A stretch of 17,735 bases of DNA from Pseudomonadota bacterium (GCA_023389175.1 JAEWEW010000350.1:1-17735); one strand, 5' to 3'. Counted from the first letter of the stretch, positions 1-7,277 are shown. Notes: generated by a model from the sequence alone, not told the origin. Program-made: numbers and translations.

Positions 1-2
1 CA

Positions 3-152
3 TCAGAACAGGGTGTAGATGAACGGAGCGATCGCCGATCCCTGGGCCAGCACGATCAGGCCGCCGAGTACCAGCATGACGACGATGATGGGGACCAGCC
101 AGTACTTCTTCCGGACCCGCATGAAACGCCAGAGTTCGCCGATCAGACCCAT
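3..152 (-). CDS. DUF5989 family small membrane protein
   Basis: This is a 49-residue protein (MGLIGELWRFMRVRKKYW...). A short amphipathic/basic N-terminus (residues 1-18, containing RVRKK) is followed by one hydrophobic segment at about residues 19-37 and a short hydrophobic tail. The start is well supported: on the minus strand an AGGAG Shine-Dalgarno sequence lies about 7 nt before the ATG, partly inside the stop region of the upstream SxtJ-like gene. Only 11 nt separate the two genes, so they are almost certainly co-transcribed and probably co-translated. The WRF-x-R-x-RKKYWL pattern is what I know from DUF5989 proteins, which sit beside SxtJ-like proteins and often a carbamoyltransferase; such a gene may follow beyond the left edge. 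The molecular role of the family is unknown to me. Confidence 0.85.
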   Translation of the reverse strand: MGLIGELWRFMRVRKKYWLVPIIVVMLVLGGLIVLAQGSAIAPFIYTLF

Positions 153-163
153 CGTTACCGCTC

Positions 164-583
164 CTAGAACTGATCCTTGAGGCTGTCCGGCGCCGGACCC
201 GGTGGTTCGCGCTCGATCCAGTAGGTCGCCGACTCGCGATCCCGCCGCAGCCGCAGCAGATCCCGGCCCATCGCCCGCATGATCCAGCCGGTCGGCGTCA
301 CGACGCCGTAGAACATGAAGGCCAGGATCAGCGGGCTGACGATCCGGTGCAGCAGCGCGCCGAAGCGCATCCACAGCCGATTCAGCGGCGCCAGGAACTG
401 CGGCTTGACCGCTGCCGCGACCGCGAACGCAAGCGCGACGATCCCGGAAACCACGGCGCCGGACCGGCCGGTCAGCAGCAGCCAGGTGCCCAATAGCCCG
501 AAGACGATCGTGAACAGAATTCCGAATGCCCGATCGGACCCCACGGCCAGCGGGGCGGCCCGATCGAAGTTCTCGTGTCCCAT
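164..583 (-). CDS. SxtJ family membrane protein
   Basis: This is a 139-residue integral membrane protein. After a polar N-terminus comes the family-like motif GSDRAFG, followed by hydrophobic segments at about residues 21-37, 45-61 and 83-101, and a charged tail (RRDRESATYW). The name derives from a gene in saxitoxin clusters, but most homologues occur in polysaccharide or exosortase-type loci and have no established activity. I chose the ATG at 583 because a GGTGAG sequence lies about 10 nt upstream on the minus strand. An in-frame GTG at 598 would add five residues and cannot be excluded. The gene is first in a leftward operon with the DUF5989 gene. A perfect 12-bp palindrome lies shortly upstream, between it and the divergent methyltransferase gene. 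Confidence 0.8.
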   Translation of the reverse strand: MGHENFDRAAPLAVGSDRAFGILFTIVFGLLGTWLLLTGRSGAVVSGIVALAFAVAAAVKPQFLAPLNRLWMRFGALLHRIVSPLILAFMFYGVVTPTGWIMRAMGRDLLRLRRDRESATYWIEREPPGPAPDSLKDQF

Positions 584-618
584 ATTGGCAAGACTCACCG
601 TTGGAAAATGTAACCGAG

Positions 619-630
619 GCTCGTACGAGC
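619..630. promoter_or_regulatory. 12-bp perfect palindrome in divergent intergenic region
   Basis: GCTCGTACGAGC is its own reverse complement. It lies 20-50 nt upstream of the SxtJ-like gene, in the roughly 220-bp region shared with the divergent methyltransferase gene. A perfect TTGACA on the minus strand (684-689) lies further upstream, but I see no good -10 at the standard spacing. A role as an operator is inference from position and symmetry only. Confidence 0.3.
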
Positions 631-806
631 TCCCAGCGCAGTAGTTCTCGCCGGAACGCGTTGCAGGTCCGGCGGATCGAAACTGTCAAGCCTGCCGTCT
701 CCCCTACCGAATGAGGCGCGTCGAAGCCGTCCGGTGTTGGGAAACCGCCGAAGCACTGGCCTGACGGGCCCGAGAGTTGCCATTATCGTCCTTTCGACGC
801 TCCGGC

Positions 807-1607
807 ATGGCCACCGGACCCGGCATGGCAGACGGTTCGATGGAACTCGCAGACCGACTCGACACCCGCCAGCGCGACCGGATTGACGACCTGATCGAAG
901 CGGCCGGCTTCCATTCCGGCCGCGCGCTCGATGTCGGCTGTCGCGAGGGTACGCTGGCACGCGCACTGGTGGGGTCCCACGAGATGGTCGCCGCCGTCGA
1001 CATCGTGCCACCCGTGGTGGCGGACCGCCGGATCATGACGGTCGCCGCCGACGTCTCCGCCCTGCCGTTTGCCGACGGCAGTTTCGATTTCGTCGTCTGC
1101 GCGGAGGTGCTGGAGCACATCGACCCGAGTCGCCTCGCGCGGGCCTGCCGCGAGCTGGCGCGTGTCGCCCGCGTTTACCTGCTGATCGGCGTGCCGTTTC
1201 GCCAGGACCTGCGCTGCGGTCGAACCCGCTGCGGCGCCTGCGGGCGCCGCAATCCGCCATGGGGCCATGTCAGCCGCTTCGACGAGCAGAAGCTCGCCGG
1301 CCTGTTTCCCGGCATGGAGCCGGTCCGGACCAGCTATGTCGGCGAATCGCGCGAGGTCACCAGCCCGGTGGCCGCGTTGCTGATGAACCTGGCCGGCAAT
1401 CCCTACGGGACCTACGGCCAGCAGGAACGGTGCATTCATTGCGGCGCGGCCCTGGCGACGCCACCGTCGCCTTCGATCGGTGCGCGGGTGCTGACCAAGG
1501 CGGCGTTCACGCTGGACCGGATCCAGCGCCGGTTCGTGCAGCCCCGGCCGAACTGGATTCACCTGCTGCTCCGGAAGCCATCAGGTTCAGCAACGACCGC
1601 GCCATGA
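807..1607 (+). CDS. Class I SAM-dependent methyltransferase with CxxC pairs
   Basis: From the ATG at 807 this is a 266-residue protein. Motif I of the Rossmann methyltransferase fold is LDVGCREG (residues 41-48), the acidic SAM-ribose-binding strand end is VAAVD (61-65), and the post-motif region is ADVSALPFADGSFDFVVCAEVLEHI (read in two parts around residues 81-105), all typical of class I enzymes. Unusually, it also has CGAC (142-145, with a further Cys at 137) and CIHC (209-212), which together could form a zinc ribbon. The motif NPPWGHVSRF sits between them. In-frame starts exist at 777 (TTG), 807, 825 and 840, and none has a strong Shine-Dalgarno, so the start is uncertain. The 3' end overlaps the convergent deacetylase gene by 101 bp. 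The substrate is unknown; glycan or lipid-linked sugar methylation is a guess from context. Confidence 0.8.
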   Translation: MATGPGMADGSMELADRLDTRQRDRIDDLIEAAGFHSGRALDVGCREGTLARALVGSHEMVAAVDIVPPVVADRRIMTVAADVSALPFADGSFDFVVCAEVLEHIDPSRLARACRELARVARVYLLIGVPFRQDLRCGRTRCGACGRRNPPWGHVSRFDEQKLAGLFPGMEPVRTSYVGESREVTSPVAALLMNLAGNPYGTYGQQERCIHCGAALATPPSPSIGARVLTKAAFTLDRIQRRFVQPRPNWIHLLLRKPSGSATTAP

Positions 1608-2520
1608 ACTTCAGCCGGCCCGGGTCCCACGGCGTGAAGCGCGGCAACTGGTGCGGATCGCTCGCCAGCGCGCCGGCGCCCGGGTGCGTCGTGAAGGCCG
1701 AGTCGTAGCCGGCCTGCCGCGCCATTGCGGCGTGCAGAGCGTCGTAGTCCCGACCGAGCCGGCCGTTCGGGTAGGCGAACAGCGGCGGCGGTTCTCCGGT
1801 CACATCGGCGAGATCCTGGCGGCAGCCGGCGATCTCCTCGCGGGCCTCGGGATCCGGCAGCGCCCGCAGGATCGGATGGTGCCGGGTGTGGCCGCCCAGC
1901 GTCATGCCCGCCTCTGCCAGGGTCTTCAGCTGCCCCTCGTCCATCATCAGCCCGCGCGGTGCGTCGGCTTCGGCCGCCTGGACCACCGATTCCACACGTT
2001 GCGCGCGGATGCGGGGCTCCAGATGCTTGATCGCGGCGATGATCCGATCGAACGCCAGCAGTTTGTCGCTCGGGGACTCGACCGGCAGCGGGTCTTCCTG
2101 CAGCCAACGCAGTCCCAGCGACCGCTTGCGGCTCTCCCAGACCGCATGGCGGATCCGGTCGTTGAACATCGCCGATCCGCCGGTGAAGCCGGTCGCGACG
2201 AAAAAGACGGCCGGCATCTTGCGCGCGCGCAGCAGCGGCAGCGCCACCTCGGCGTTGTCGCGATAGCCGTCGTCGAAGGTCAGGATCGCCGCTCGCGCCG
2301 GCAACGCGCCGGCCGCCAGCCGGCGGCACGCGTCGACCGGATCGAGCACCTGGAACTGCGCACCGATCCAGTCGAGCATCCGATCGAAGCGGACCGCATC
2401 GACCTCGTCCGGCAACGACGGGTCCGGCCGGGGCAGCACGCGATGGAAGACGAAGGCGGACAGGCGACCCCGCCGGCCGGCCGGCGACGCGAGCGCGGTC
2501 AGCGACCGGACGAGCCTCAT
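1507..2520 (-). CDS. Polysaccharide deacetylase (NodB family)
   Basis: This is a 337-residue protein with no signal peptide, so it is presumably cytoplasmic. NodB-domain motifs are visible in order: TFDDGYRDN (residues 81-89, with the catalytic and metal-binding Asp pair), HTRHH (211-215, the HxxxH metal ligands) and FAYPNGR (248-254). The family removes N- or O-acyl groups from sugars in a metal-dependent reaction; a cytoplasmic member would act on a nucleotide-sugar or lipid-linked precursor before export. Its ATG overlaps the stop codon of the upstream asparagine-synthase-like gene (ATGA), which implies translational coupling. It is the last gene of the four-gene operon. Its final 33 codons (a low-complexity Gly/Ala/Ser tail) lie antisense to the end of the methyltransferase gene. 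The substrate is not identifiable. Confidence 0.88.
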   Translation of the reverse strand: MRLVRSLTALASPAGRRGRLSAFVFHRVLPRPDPSLPDEVDAVRFDRMLDWIGAQFQVLDPVDACRRLAAGALPARAAILTFDDGYRDNAEVALPLLRARKMPAVFFVATGFTGGSAMFNDRIRHAVWESRKRSLGLRWLQEDPLPVESPSDKLLAFDRIIAAIKHLEPRIRAQRVESVVQAAEADAPRGLMMDEGQLKTLAEAGMTLGGHTRHHPILRALPDPEAREEIAGCRQDLADVTGEPPPLFAYPNGRLGRDYDALHAAMARQAGYDSAFTTHPGAGALASDPHQLPRFTPWDPGRLKFMARSLLNLMASGAAGESSSAGAARTGAGSGPA

Positions 2521-4310
2521 CGGGACCACTTCACGTCGGCAAAGACGCTCTCGCGCAGCCAGAGCTCCAGCGCCATCAGGATCCAGACCATGGTGCCGTA
2601 GTAGCCGGCGTGACCTTGGCCCATCCGTTCGCGCAGTTCGCCGATGAAGGCGCCGCGGACCAGCCCACGCTGCGCCAGCGAACGCAGCGCCTCGTCGGCG
2701 CGTGCCGCCAGCCGTGGCTGCCGCAGCAGCCACTCGCCGAACGGCATGCCGAAGCCGTGCTTCGACTTGTCGATGATCTCGTCGGGCAGGAAACCGCGGA
2801 GCGACTTGCGGAAGAAATGGCGCAACTGCGTGCGGCGCAGCTTCTCGCCGGCCGGCAGCTGGGCGGCATGCCGGACCAGCGCGTCGGCCAGCATCGGGAA
2901 TGCCACCTCGACGCCGGCGGCGTGGCACATCCGGGTGACCTTCTGCAGGTCGCTGTCGCCGAGCGTGAACTTGAGGTCGTAGGCAAGCAGCCGGTTCAGC
3001 GGCTCGGCCTCCTCGGTGCGCGACCAGACCTCGCGCTCGAGGTCCAGCGGCTGGAAGGCCCCCTGCGCCGCCAGCAGCGCATCGCCGAGTACCCGCTCGC
3101 GACCGAAATGGTTGAGCAGGTTGTAGCGCCCCTGGATCTGGTCCGGCATCGGCGTGCTGGCGCGTTGCACGTAGCCGCGCGACTTCCTGAGCAGCCAGGG
3201 TTCGCGGGGGCCGCCTTCGCCGGCCAGCGCCGGTTCCAGCACGCGCTCACGCACCGGCCGCGGCACGTGCCGGTACAGGCCGAGCAGCCAGGCCAGCGCG
3301 TACCGCGAGTTGCCGCCGTACAGTTCGTCGCCGCCGTCGCCGCCCAGCATCCGGCGGACGCCGCGGCCGGCAGCCAATTCGGCACAGACGTGGGTCGGAA
3401 TCGCCGACGAGTTGCCGAACGGTTGCTCGTAGGCGCGGCTCAGACGGTCCAGTGTCCGATCCGTTTCCTCGGGCGTCAGCACGTGCTCGACGTGCTCGGT
3501 GCGAAAGTGGCTGGCCGCCAGCCGCGAATAGCGGCGCTCGTCGTAGTCGGCCTCGTCGAAGACGATCGAGAAGGTGCGCGCCGGCGCCCCGAAGTGCTGG
3601 CCGGCGAGGCCGGCGATGGTCGAGCTGTCGGTGCCGCCCGACAGGAAGCAACCGACCTGGTCCCGCGGCAGGTCGCCGATGCCCTGGCCGACCCCTTCGC
3701 GCAGCGCCGCCAGGAACGCGTTCCGCTGGTCGTCGAAGTCGAACCGGCGCACCGGGTCGAAGGTGGGGCGCCAGTAGCGTTGCAGCCGGGGCGCGTCACC
3801 GGGTTCCATGACGACGGCTTCGCCGATGTCCAGCCGCCGCACGCCGGCGCAGATCGACAGCGGTGCCGGTACCACGTGGAAGTACAGATAGGCGTGCAGC
3901 GACTGCGGATCGATCTCGGGCGACCGGTCGACCAGGCCCGGTACGTCGGCCGGGCGCGTCGAGAACGCGAGCCGGCCGTCGGAGGCCGCCCAGTACAGCG
4001 CGTGGGTCGCGAAGCGGTCGACCGCGATCAGCGCCCGGCCGAGACCATCGCGGCAGCAGATCGCGAAGTCACCGCGCAGGTGGCCTGGCAGCGCGGTCCC
4101 GTACCGCTGCCAGGCGACCAGCAACGCCGCGCCGGTGCCCCGTTGCGCCTGCAGCGCGGCCAGGTCGGACTCCGCGAACCGGAGGTTACCGAACCCCGCG
4201 ACTTCTGAGCTATCGGCATCGCGCGCCTCGTACTGGCCGAGGGCGTCGGCTTCGAACCGGGCCGGAGCATGGCCGCCGGCCATCCCCCGCAGGATGGGAG
4301 GCGCGCGCAT
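2517..4310 (-). CDS. Asparagine synthase-like protein lacking the glutaminase nucleophile
   Basis: This is a 597-residue protein. The synthetase half is intact: the ATP-pyrophosphatase loop SGGTDSS (residues 224-230) and LGGDGGDELYGG (322-333). The N-terminal glutaminase half is degenerate. No Met-Cys start is present, and the first recognisable family segment is the late part of that domain (LVAWQRYG at 64-71, then LRGDFA at 78-83). The usual RHRG and NGEIYN elements are also absent. The protein therefore should not hydrolyse glutamine itself; it may use free ammonia or, as in beta-lactam synthetases, another amine on an adenylated carboxylate. The ATG follows the decarboxylase stop by one nucleotide, and the stop overlaps the deacetylase start. 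A second ATG at 4283 is possible. A role in amidating a carboxyl group of the polysaccharide or its substituent is inference. Confidence 0.85.
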   Translation of the reverse strand: MRAPPILRGMAGGHAPARFEADALGQYEARDADSSEVAGFGNLRFAESDLAALQAQRGTGAALLVAWQRYGTALPGHLRGDFAICCRDGLGRALIAVDRFATHALYWAASDGRLAFSTRPADVPGLVDRSPEIDPQSLHAYLYFHVVPAPLSICAGVRRLDIGEAVVMEPGDAPRLQRYWRPTFDPVRRFDFDDQRNAFLAALREGVGQGIGDLPRDQVGCFLSGGTDSSTIAGLAGQHFGAPARTFSIVFDEADYDERRYSRLAASHFRTEHVEHVLTPEETDRTLDRLSRAYEQPFGNSSAIPTHVCAELAAGRGVRRMLGGDGGDELYGGNSRYALAWLLGLYRHVPRPVRERVLEPALAGEGGPREPWLLRKSRGYVQRASTPMPDQIQGRYNLLNHFGRERVLGDALLAAQGAFQPLDLEREVWSRTEEAEPLNRLLAYDLKFTLGDSDLQKVTRMCHAAGVEVAFPMLADALVRHAAQLPAGEKLRRTQLRHFFRKSLRGFLPDEIIDKSKHGFGMPFGEWLLRQPRLAARADEALRSLAQRGLVRGAFIGELRERMGQGHAGYYGTMVWILMALELWLRESVFADVKWSR

Positions 4311-4311
4311 T

Positions 4312-5607
4312 CTAGACCAGCACTTCGACCGGTGCCGGATGCGACAGGAACGAGACCGGGCTGGCCGACGGGCCGTAGGCGCCGGCCATGAACACGACCA
4401 CCAGGTCCCCGACCGCCGCGACCGGCAGGTCGACCCGGTCGGCCAGCAGGTCCAACGGGGTGCACAGCGGGCCGACGACCGACTGAGTTTCCGACCGCGT
4501 GTTCGACGGCGTTGCTGACTGCGTGTCCGACTGCACTTGCAACTGCGTTCCCGTCGCGACTCCAGCGATCCGGTTGCCGATGGCCACCGGGTAATTCTTG
4601 CGGATCACCTGGCCGAAGTTACCGGACGCCGCCAGGTTGTGATGCAGGCCCCCGTCGGTCACCAGGAAGACCTGGCCCTGGGACACCTTGCGGTCGACGA
4701 CCCGCGCGACGTAGATACCGGCCTCGGAGACGAAGTACCGGCCCAGTTCCAGCACCAGCGGCGCGCGCAGTTGCTCCTGGACCCGTTCGGCCAGCGGCGC
4801 CAGTGCGAGGCCGATCGGCTCGAGCGCGAGCGGCCGATCGCCCGGAAAGTACGGCACGCCGAAGCCGCCGCCGATGTTGACCCATTCGAGCGGCGACCGC
4901 AGCGGTGCCGCCAGCCGGCACGCGAGATCGACGGTCTCTCGTTGCGCCTGGGTGATGGCGGCGGCATCCAGGTTCTGCGAGCCGCTGTAGATGTGCAGAC
5001 CGACCGGGTCCAGGCCGTCCGCCGCCATTCGCGCGAGCAGGTCCGGCACCTGCGCCTCGTCGATGCCGAACGGCTTCGGGCCGCCGCCCATCCGGATGCC
5101 CGAGGACTTCAGCTCGAACGCCGGATTGACGCGGACCGCGAGCCGCGGCGCGATCGCGAGCTTACGGCCGGCCGCGAGCGCATCCCGGTACTGGCGGACC
5201 GACTCGAGGTTCAGCGTGATGCCGGCCGCCACCGCCTGCTCGATCTCCGCCGGCGACTTGCCGGGTCCGGCGAAGCTGACGTGGCGGGGCGAGACGCCGG
5301 TGTCCAGCGCCACGCGCATCTCGCCGGCCGATGCCACGTCGAGGCCGTCGGTCAACCCGGCCAGCAGGCCGACCACCGCCGGCATCGGATTGGCCTTCAT
5401 CGCATAGTGCAGCTTGACCGCCGGCGGCAGCGCCTGCCGCAGCGCGGCGACCCGGCCGATGATCGCCTGCCGGGAGTATGCGTAGAACGGCGTGCGGCCG
5501 ACCCGCGCGGCGAGTCGCGAAAGCGGCAGGCCGCCGATCGCCAGTTCGTCGCCGAGGATGTCGAAGCAGTCGATCGGCGCGTGGCGCGCGAATGCGATCC
5601 GGCTCAC
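4312..5607 (-). CDS. PLP-dependent decarboxylase (Orn/DAP/Arg decarboxylase fold, exosortase A-associated type)
   Basis: This is a 431-residue group IV (alanine-racemase fold) decarboxylase. YAMKAN (residues 68-73) carries the PLP Schiff-base Lys71, HIYSGSQN lies at 205-212, the phosphate-binding Gly-rich NIGGGFG at 244-250, ELGRYFVSEAG at 287-297, and the C-terminal catalytic motif GPLCTPLD (379-386) with Cys382. GAYG appears near the end. This resembles the family annotated as exosortase A system-associated decarboxylases, whose true substrate is not established. The start is GTG, overlapping the ligase stop by 4 nt (GTGA), with AAGGAA just upstream. A Ser/Thr/Gln-rich stretch at about 357-377, immediately before the Cys382 motif, is encoded by a 12-bp tandem repeat and looks like an insertion. 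It probably produces an amine used with the neighbouring ligase and amidotransferase-like enzyme. Confidence 0.88.
   Translation of the reverse strand: MSRIAFARHAPIDCFDILGDELAIGGLPLSRLAARVGRTPFYAYSRQAIIGRVAALRQALPPAVKLHYAMKANPMPAVVGLLAGLTDGLDVASAGEMRVALDTGVSPRHVSFAGPGKSPAEIEQAVAAGITLNLESVRQYRDALAAGRKLAIAPRLAVRVNPAFELKSSGIRMGGGPKPFGIDEAQVPDLLARMAADGLDPVGLHIYSGSQNLDAAAITQAQRETVDLACRLAAPLRSPLEWVNIGGGFGVPYFPGDRPLALEPIGLALAPLAERVQEQLRAPLVLELGRYFVSEAGIYVARVVDRKVSQGQVFLVTDGGLHHNLAASGNFGQVIRKNYPVAIGNRIAGVATGTQLQVQSDTQSATPSNTRSETQSVVGPLCTPLDLLADRVDLPVAAVGDLVVVFMAGAYGPSASPVSFLSHPAPVEVLV
4480..4551 (-). repeat. 12-bp degenerate tandem repeat inside the decarboxylase gene
   Basis: Six consecutive 12-nt units can be aligned by eye at 4480, 4492, 4504, 4516, 4528 and 4540, approximately CGACTGCGTKTC on the plus strand; a seventh, weak copy may follow at 4552. 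On the coding strand each unit encodes a four-residue repeat of the form S-x-T-Q. The unit is a multiple of three, so gain or loss of copies keeps the frame. It lies immediately upstream in the protein of the conserved GPLCTP motif. Confidence 0.75.
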
Positions 5608-7214
5608 GCCTGTTCCTTGCCGTAGAGGCCTTCGCGTTGCTGGGCCAGCAGCTTGCGGTCGATCTTACCATTCGGGTTGCGTGGCAACGGCGCCTCGGTC
5701 CAGTCGATCCGGGCCGGCAGCATGAAGGCCGGCAGCGCCTCGCGGCAGGCCGACAGCAGCGCGTCGCCATCGGGCTCCTTTCCCGTCGCGGGCTGGACCA
5801 CCAGCACGATCGCCTGGCCGAGCGTCGGGTGCGACACGCCGAGCGCCGCGGCCTCGGCGACCAGGCCGCTGGCATAGACGGCTTCCTCGACCTCGGTCGG
5901 GCTGACGCGATAGCCGGAGGTCTTGATCATCTCGTCGCGCCGGCTGACGAAGTACAGGAAGCCGTCCTCGTCGCGCCGGACCGTGTCGCCGGACCACACG
6001 GCGATCTCGGTCAGCACGAGTTCGGGCGGCTGGCAGGGGGTCGGCCGGAATCGCTCGGCGGTCTTGGCGGGGTCGTTCCAGTAACCCATGCCGACCAGCG
6101 CGCCGCGGTGGACCAACTCGCCCGGTTCGCCGGGCGCGCACTCGCTGCCGTCTTCGCGGACCACGCGGATTTCCGCGTTCGGAATCGCCTTGCCGATCGA
6201 GGTCGGACGGCGGTCGATCTCTTCCGGCGGCAGGTAGGTGGAACGGAAGGCCTCGGTCAGGCCGTACATCAGGAACGGGCGGGCCCGCGGCGCGCGGGCG
6301 CGCAGCCGCGCCAGCGTCGCCGTCGGCATGGCGCCGCCCGAGTTGGTGAAGTACCGCAGGTTGTCGGCGGCACCGGCGGGCCACTCGAGTGCGGCCAGCT
6401 GGATCCACAGTGGCGGCACCGCGGCCAGGCCGGTGATGCGCTCGCGCGCCATCGCGCGCAATGCGTCCATCGGCAGCAGGTAGTCGTGCAGGACCACGGT
6501 GGCGCCGGACAGGAAACCCGTCGTCAGCTGGGAAAAGCCGTAGTCGAACGACAGCGGCAGAATCGCCAGGATCCGGTCGTCGGCCCGGTTCTCCAGGTAC
6601 GACGCGACGCTATAGGCGCCGGCCATCATGTTCCGGTGCGACAGCACGACCCCCTTGGGCTTGCCGGTGCTGCCGGAGGTATAGAGGATCGCCGCCATGT
6701 CGGTGTCGATCACGCGGTGGCCCGGGCGGCCGCCGGATGGGCTGGCGGAGGTCGCGACGACCGATGACAGGCTGCGCAGTTGCGGACCGCCGGGCGCCAG
6801 GGTTTCGGCGGCGGGCTCCTCGTCCAGCAGCACCACGTGGCGCAATCGGCTGCAGCCGGCCAGCGCGGCACTAAGCGTCTCCAGGCGCGCAGCGGTCGTG
6901 ACCAGCACCGCGACGTGGCAGTCCGACAGGATATAGGCGACCTGCTCCGGCTTGAGCAGCGGATTGACCGGAACGAAGACGCCGCCGGCCAGCGAGGCAC
7001 CGAAGATCGCGGCAACCGAGTCCAGCGATTTCCCGGAGTACACGGCGACCCGTTCCTGGCGGCCCAGCCCGAGCTCGATCAAACCCGCGGCAATCCGACC
7101 GACCCGCTCCGCGAGTTCGCCATGGGTCCAGCGGCTGGTGCCGGCCACGAGCGCCTGTGAATCGGGATGGGCTTGCGCAGCCGCGAGCGGCAGCTGACCG
7201 AGTAGTTCCGGCAT
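5604..7214 (-). CDS. Acyl-CoA ligase / AMP-forming adenylating enzyme (exosortase A-associated type)
   Basis: This is a 536-residue ANL-superfamily enzyme that would adenylate a carboxylic acid and pass it to CoA or a carrier thiol. The P-loop motif YTSGSTGKPKG is at residues 178-188, and MYGLTEAFRST is the A5-like motif. The hinge/A8 region appears as GYRVSPTEVEEAVY, and the catalytic A10 lysine as NGKIDRK (Lys517). The length is normal for the family. The frame stays open far upstream, but homology starts at MPELLGQL, so the ATG at 7214 is the start; it has no good Shine-Dalgarno. It is the first gene of the leftward operon and its stop overlaps the decarboxylase GTG. The same ligase-decarboxylase pairing is known from exosortase A loci, where a carrier protein is often adjacent; none is seen here. 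The acid substrate is unknown. Confidence 0.87.
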   Translation of the reverse strand: MPELLGQLPLAAAQAHPDSQALVAGTSRWTHGELAERVGRIAAGLIELGLGRQERVAVYSGKSLDSVAAIFGASLAGGVFVPVNPLLKPEQVAYILSDCHVAVLVTTAARLETLSAALAGCSRLRHVVLLDEEPAAETLAPGGPQLRSLSSVVATSASPSGGRPGHRVIDTDMAAILYTSGSTGKPKGVVLSHRNMMAGAYSVASYLENRADDRILAILPLSFDYGFSQLTTGFLSGATVVLHDYLLPMDALRAMARERITGLAAVPPLWIQLAALEWPAGAADNLRYFTNSGGAMPTATLARLRARAPRARPFLMYGLTEAFRSTYLPPEEIDRRPTSIGKAIPNAEIRVVREDGSECAPGEPGELVHRGALVGMGYWNDPAKTAERFRPTPCQPPELVLTEIAVWSGDTVRRDEDGFLYFVSRRDEMIKTSGYRVSPTEVEEAVYASGLVAEAAALGVSHPTLGQAIVLVVQPATGKEPDGDALLSACREALPAFMLPARIDWTEAPLPRNPNGKIDRKLLAQQREGLYGKEQA

Positions 7215-7249
7215 GTCTTGGAGGTAGGTTTGGTCCCACCGTCGAATGT

Positions 7250-7277
7250 AGCGTATCGCTCCAGGCGCGCCTGCCAA
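7250..7277 (-). promoter_or_regulatory. Possible sigma-70 promoter of the ligase operon
   Basis: On the minus strand TTGGCA (7277-7272) is followed after 16 nt by TACGCT (7255-7250), about 36 nt upstream of the ligase ATG. The -35 is one base from consensus but the -10 is weak. A 12-bp perfect palindrome almost fills the spacer. Confidence 0.3.
7262..7273. promoter_or_regulatory. 12-bp palindrome CAGGCGCGCCTG upstream of the ligase operon
   Basis: The sequence is a perfect 12-bp inverted repeat located about 48-60 nt upstream of the ligase start, within the spacer of the putative promoter. It could be an operator. In a GC-rich genome a GC-only palindrome can also arise by chance, so support is weak. 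Confidence 0.3.

Noticed and set aside
2610..4208. A 532-codon open frame on the plus strand across the asparagine-synthase-like gene.
   Set aside because: It is antisense to clear SGGTDSS and GGDGGDEL motifs and shows no domain of its own.
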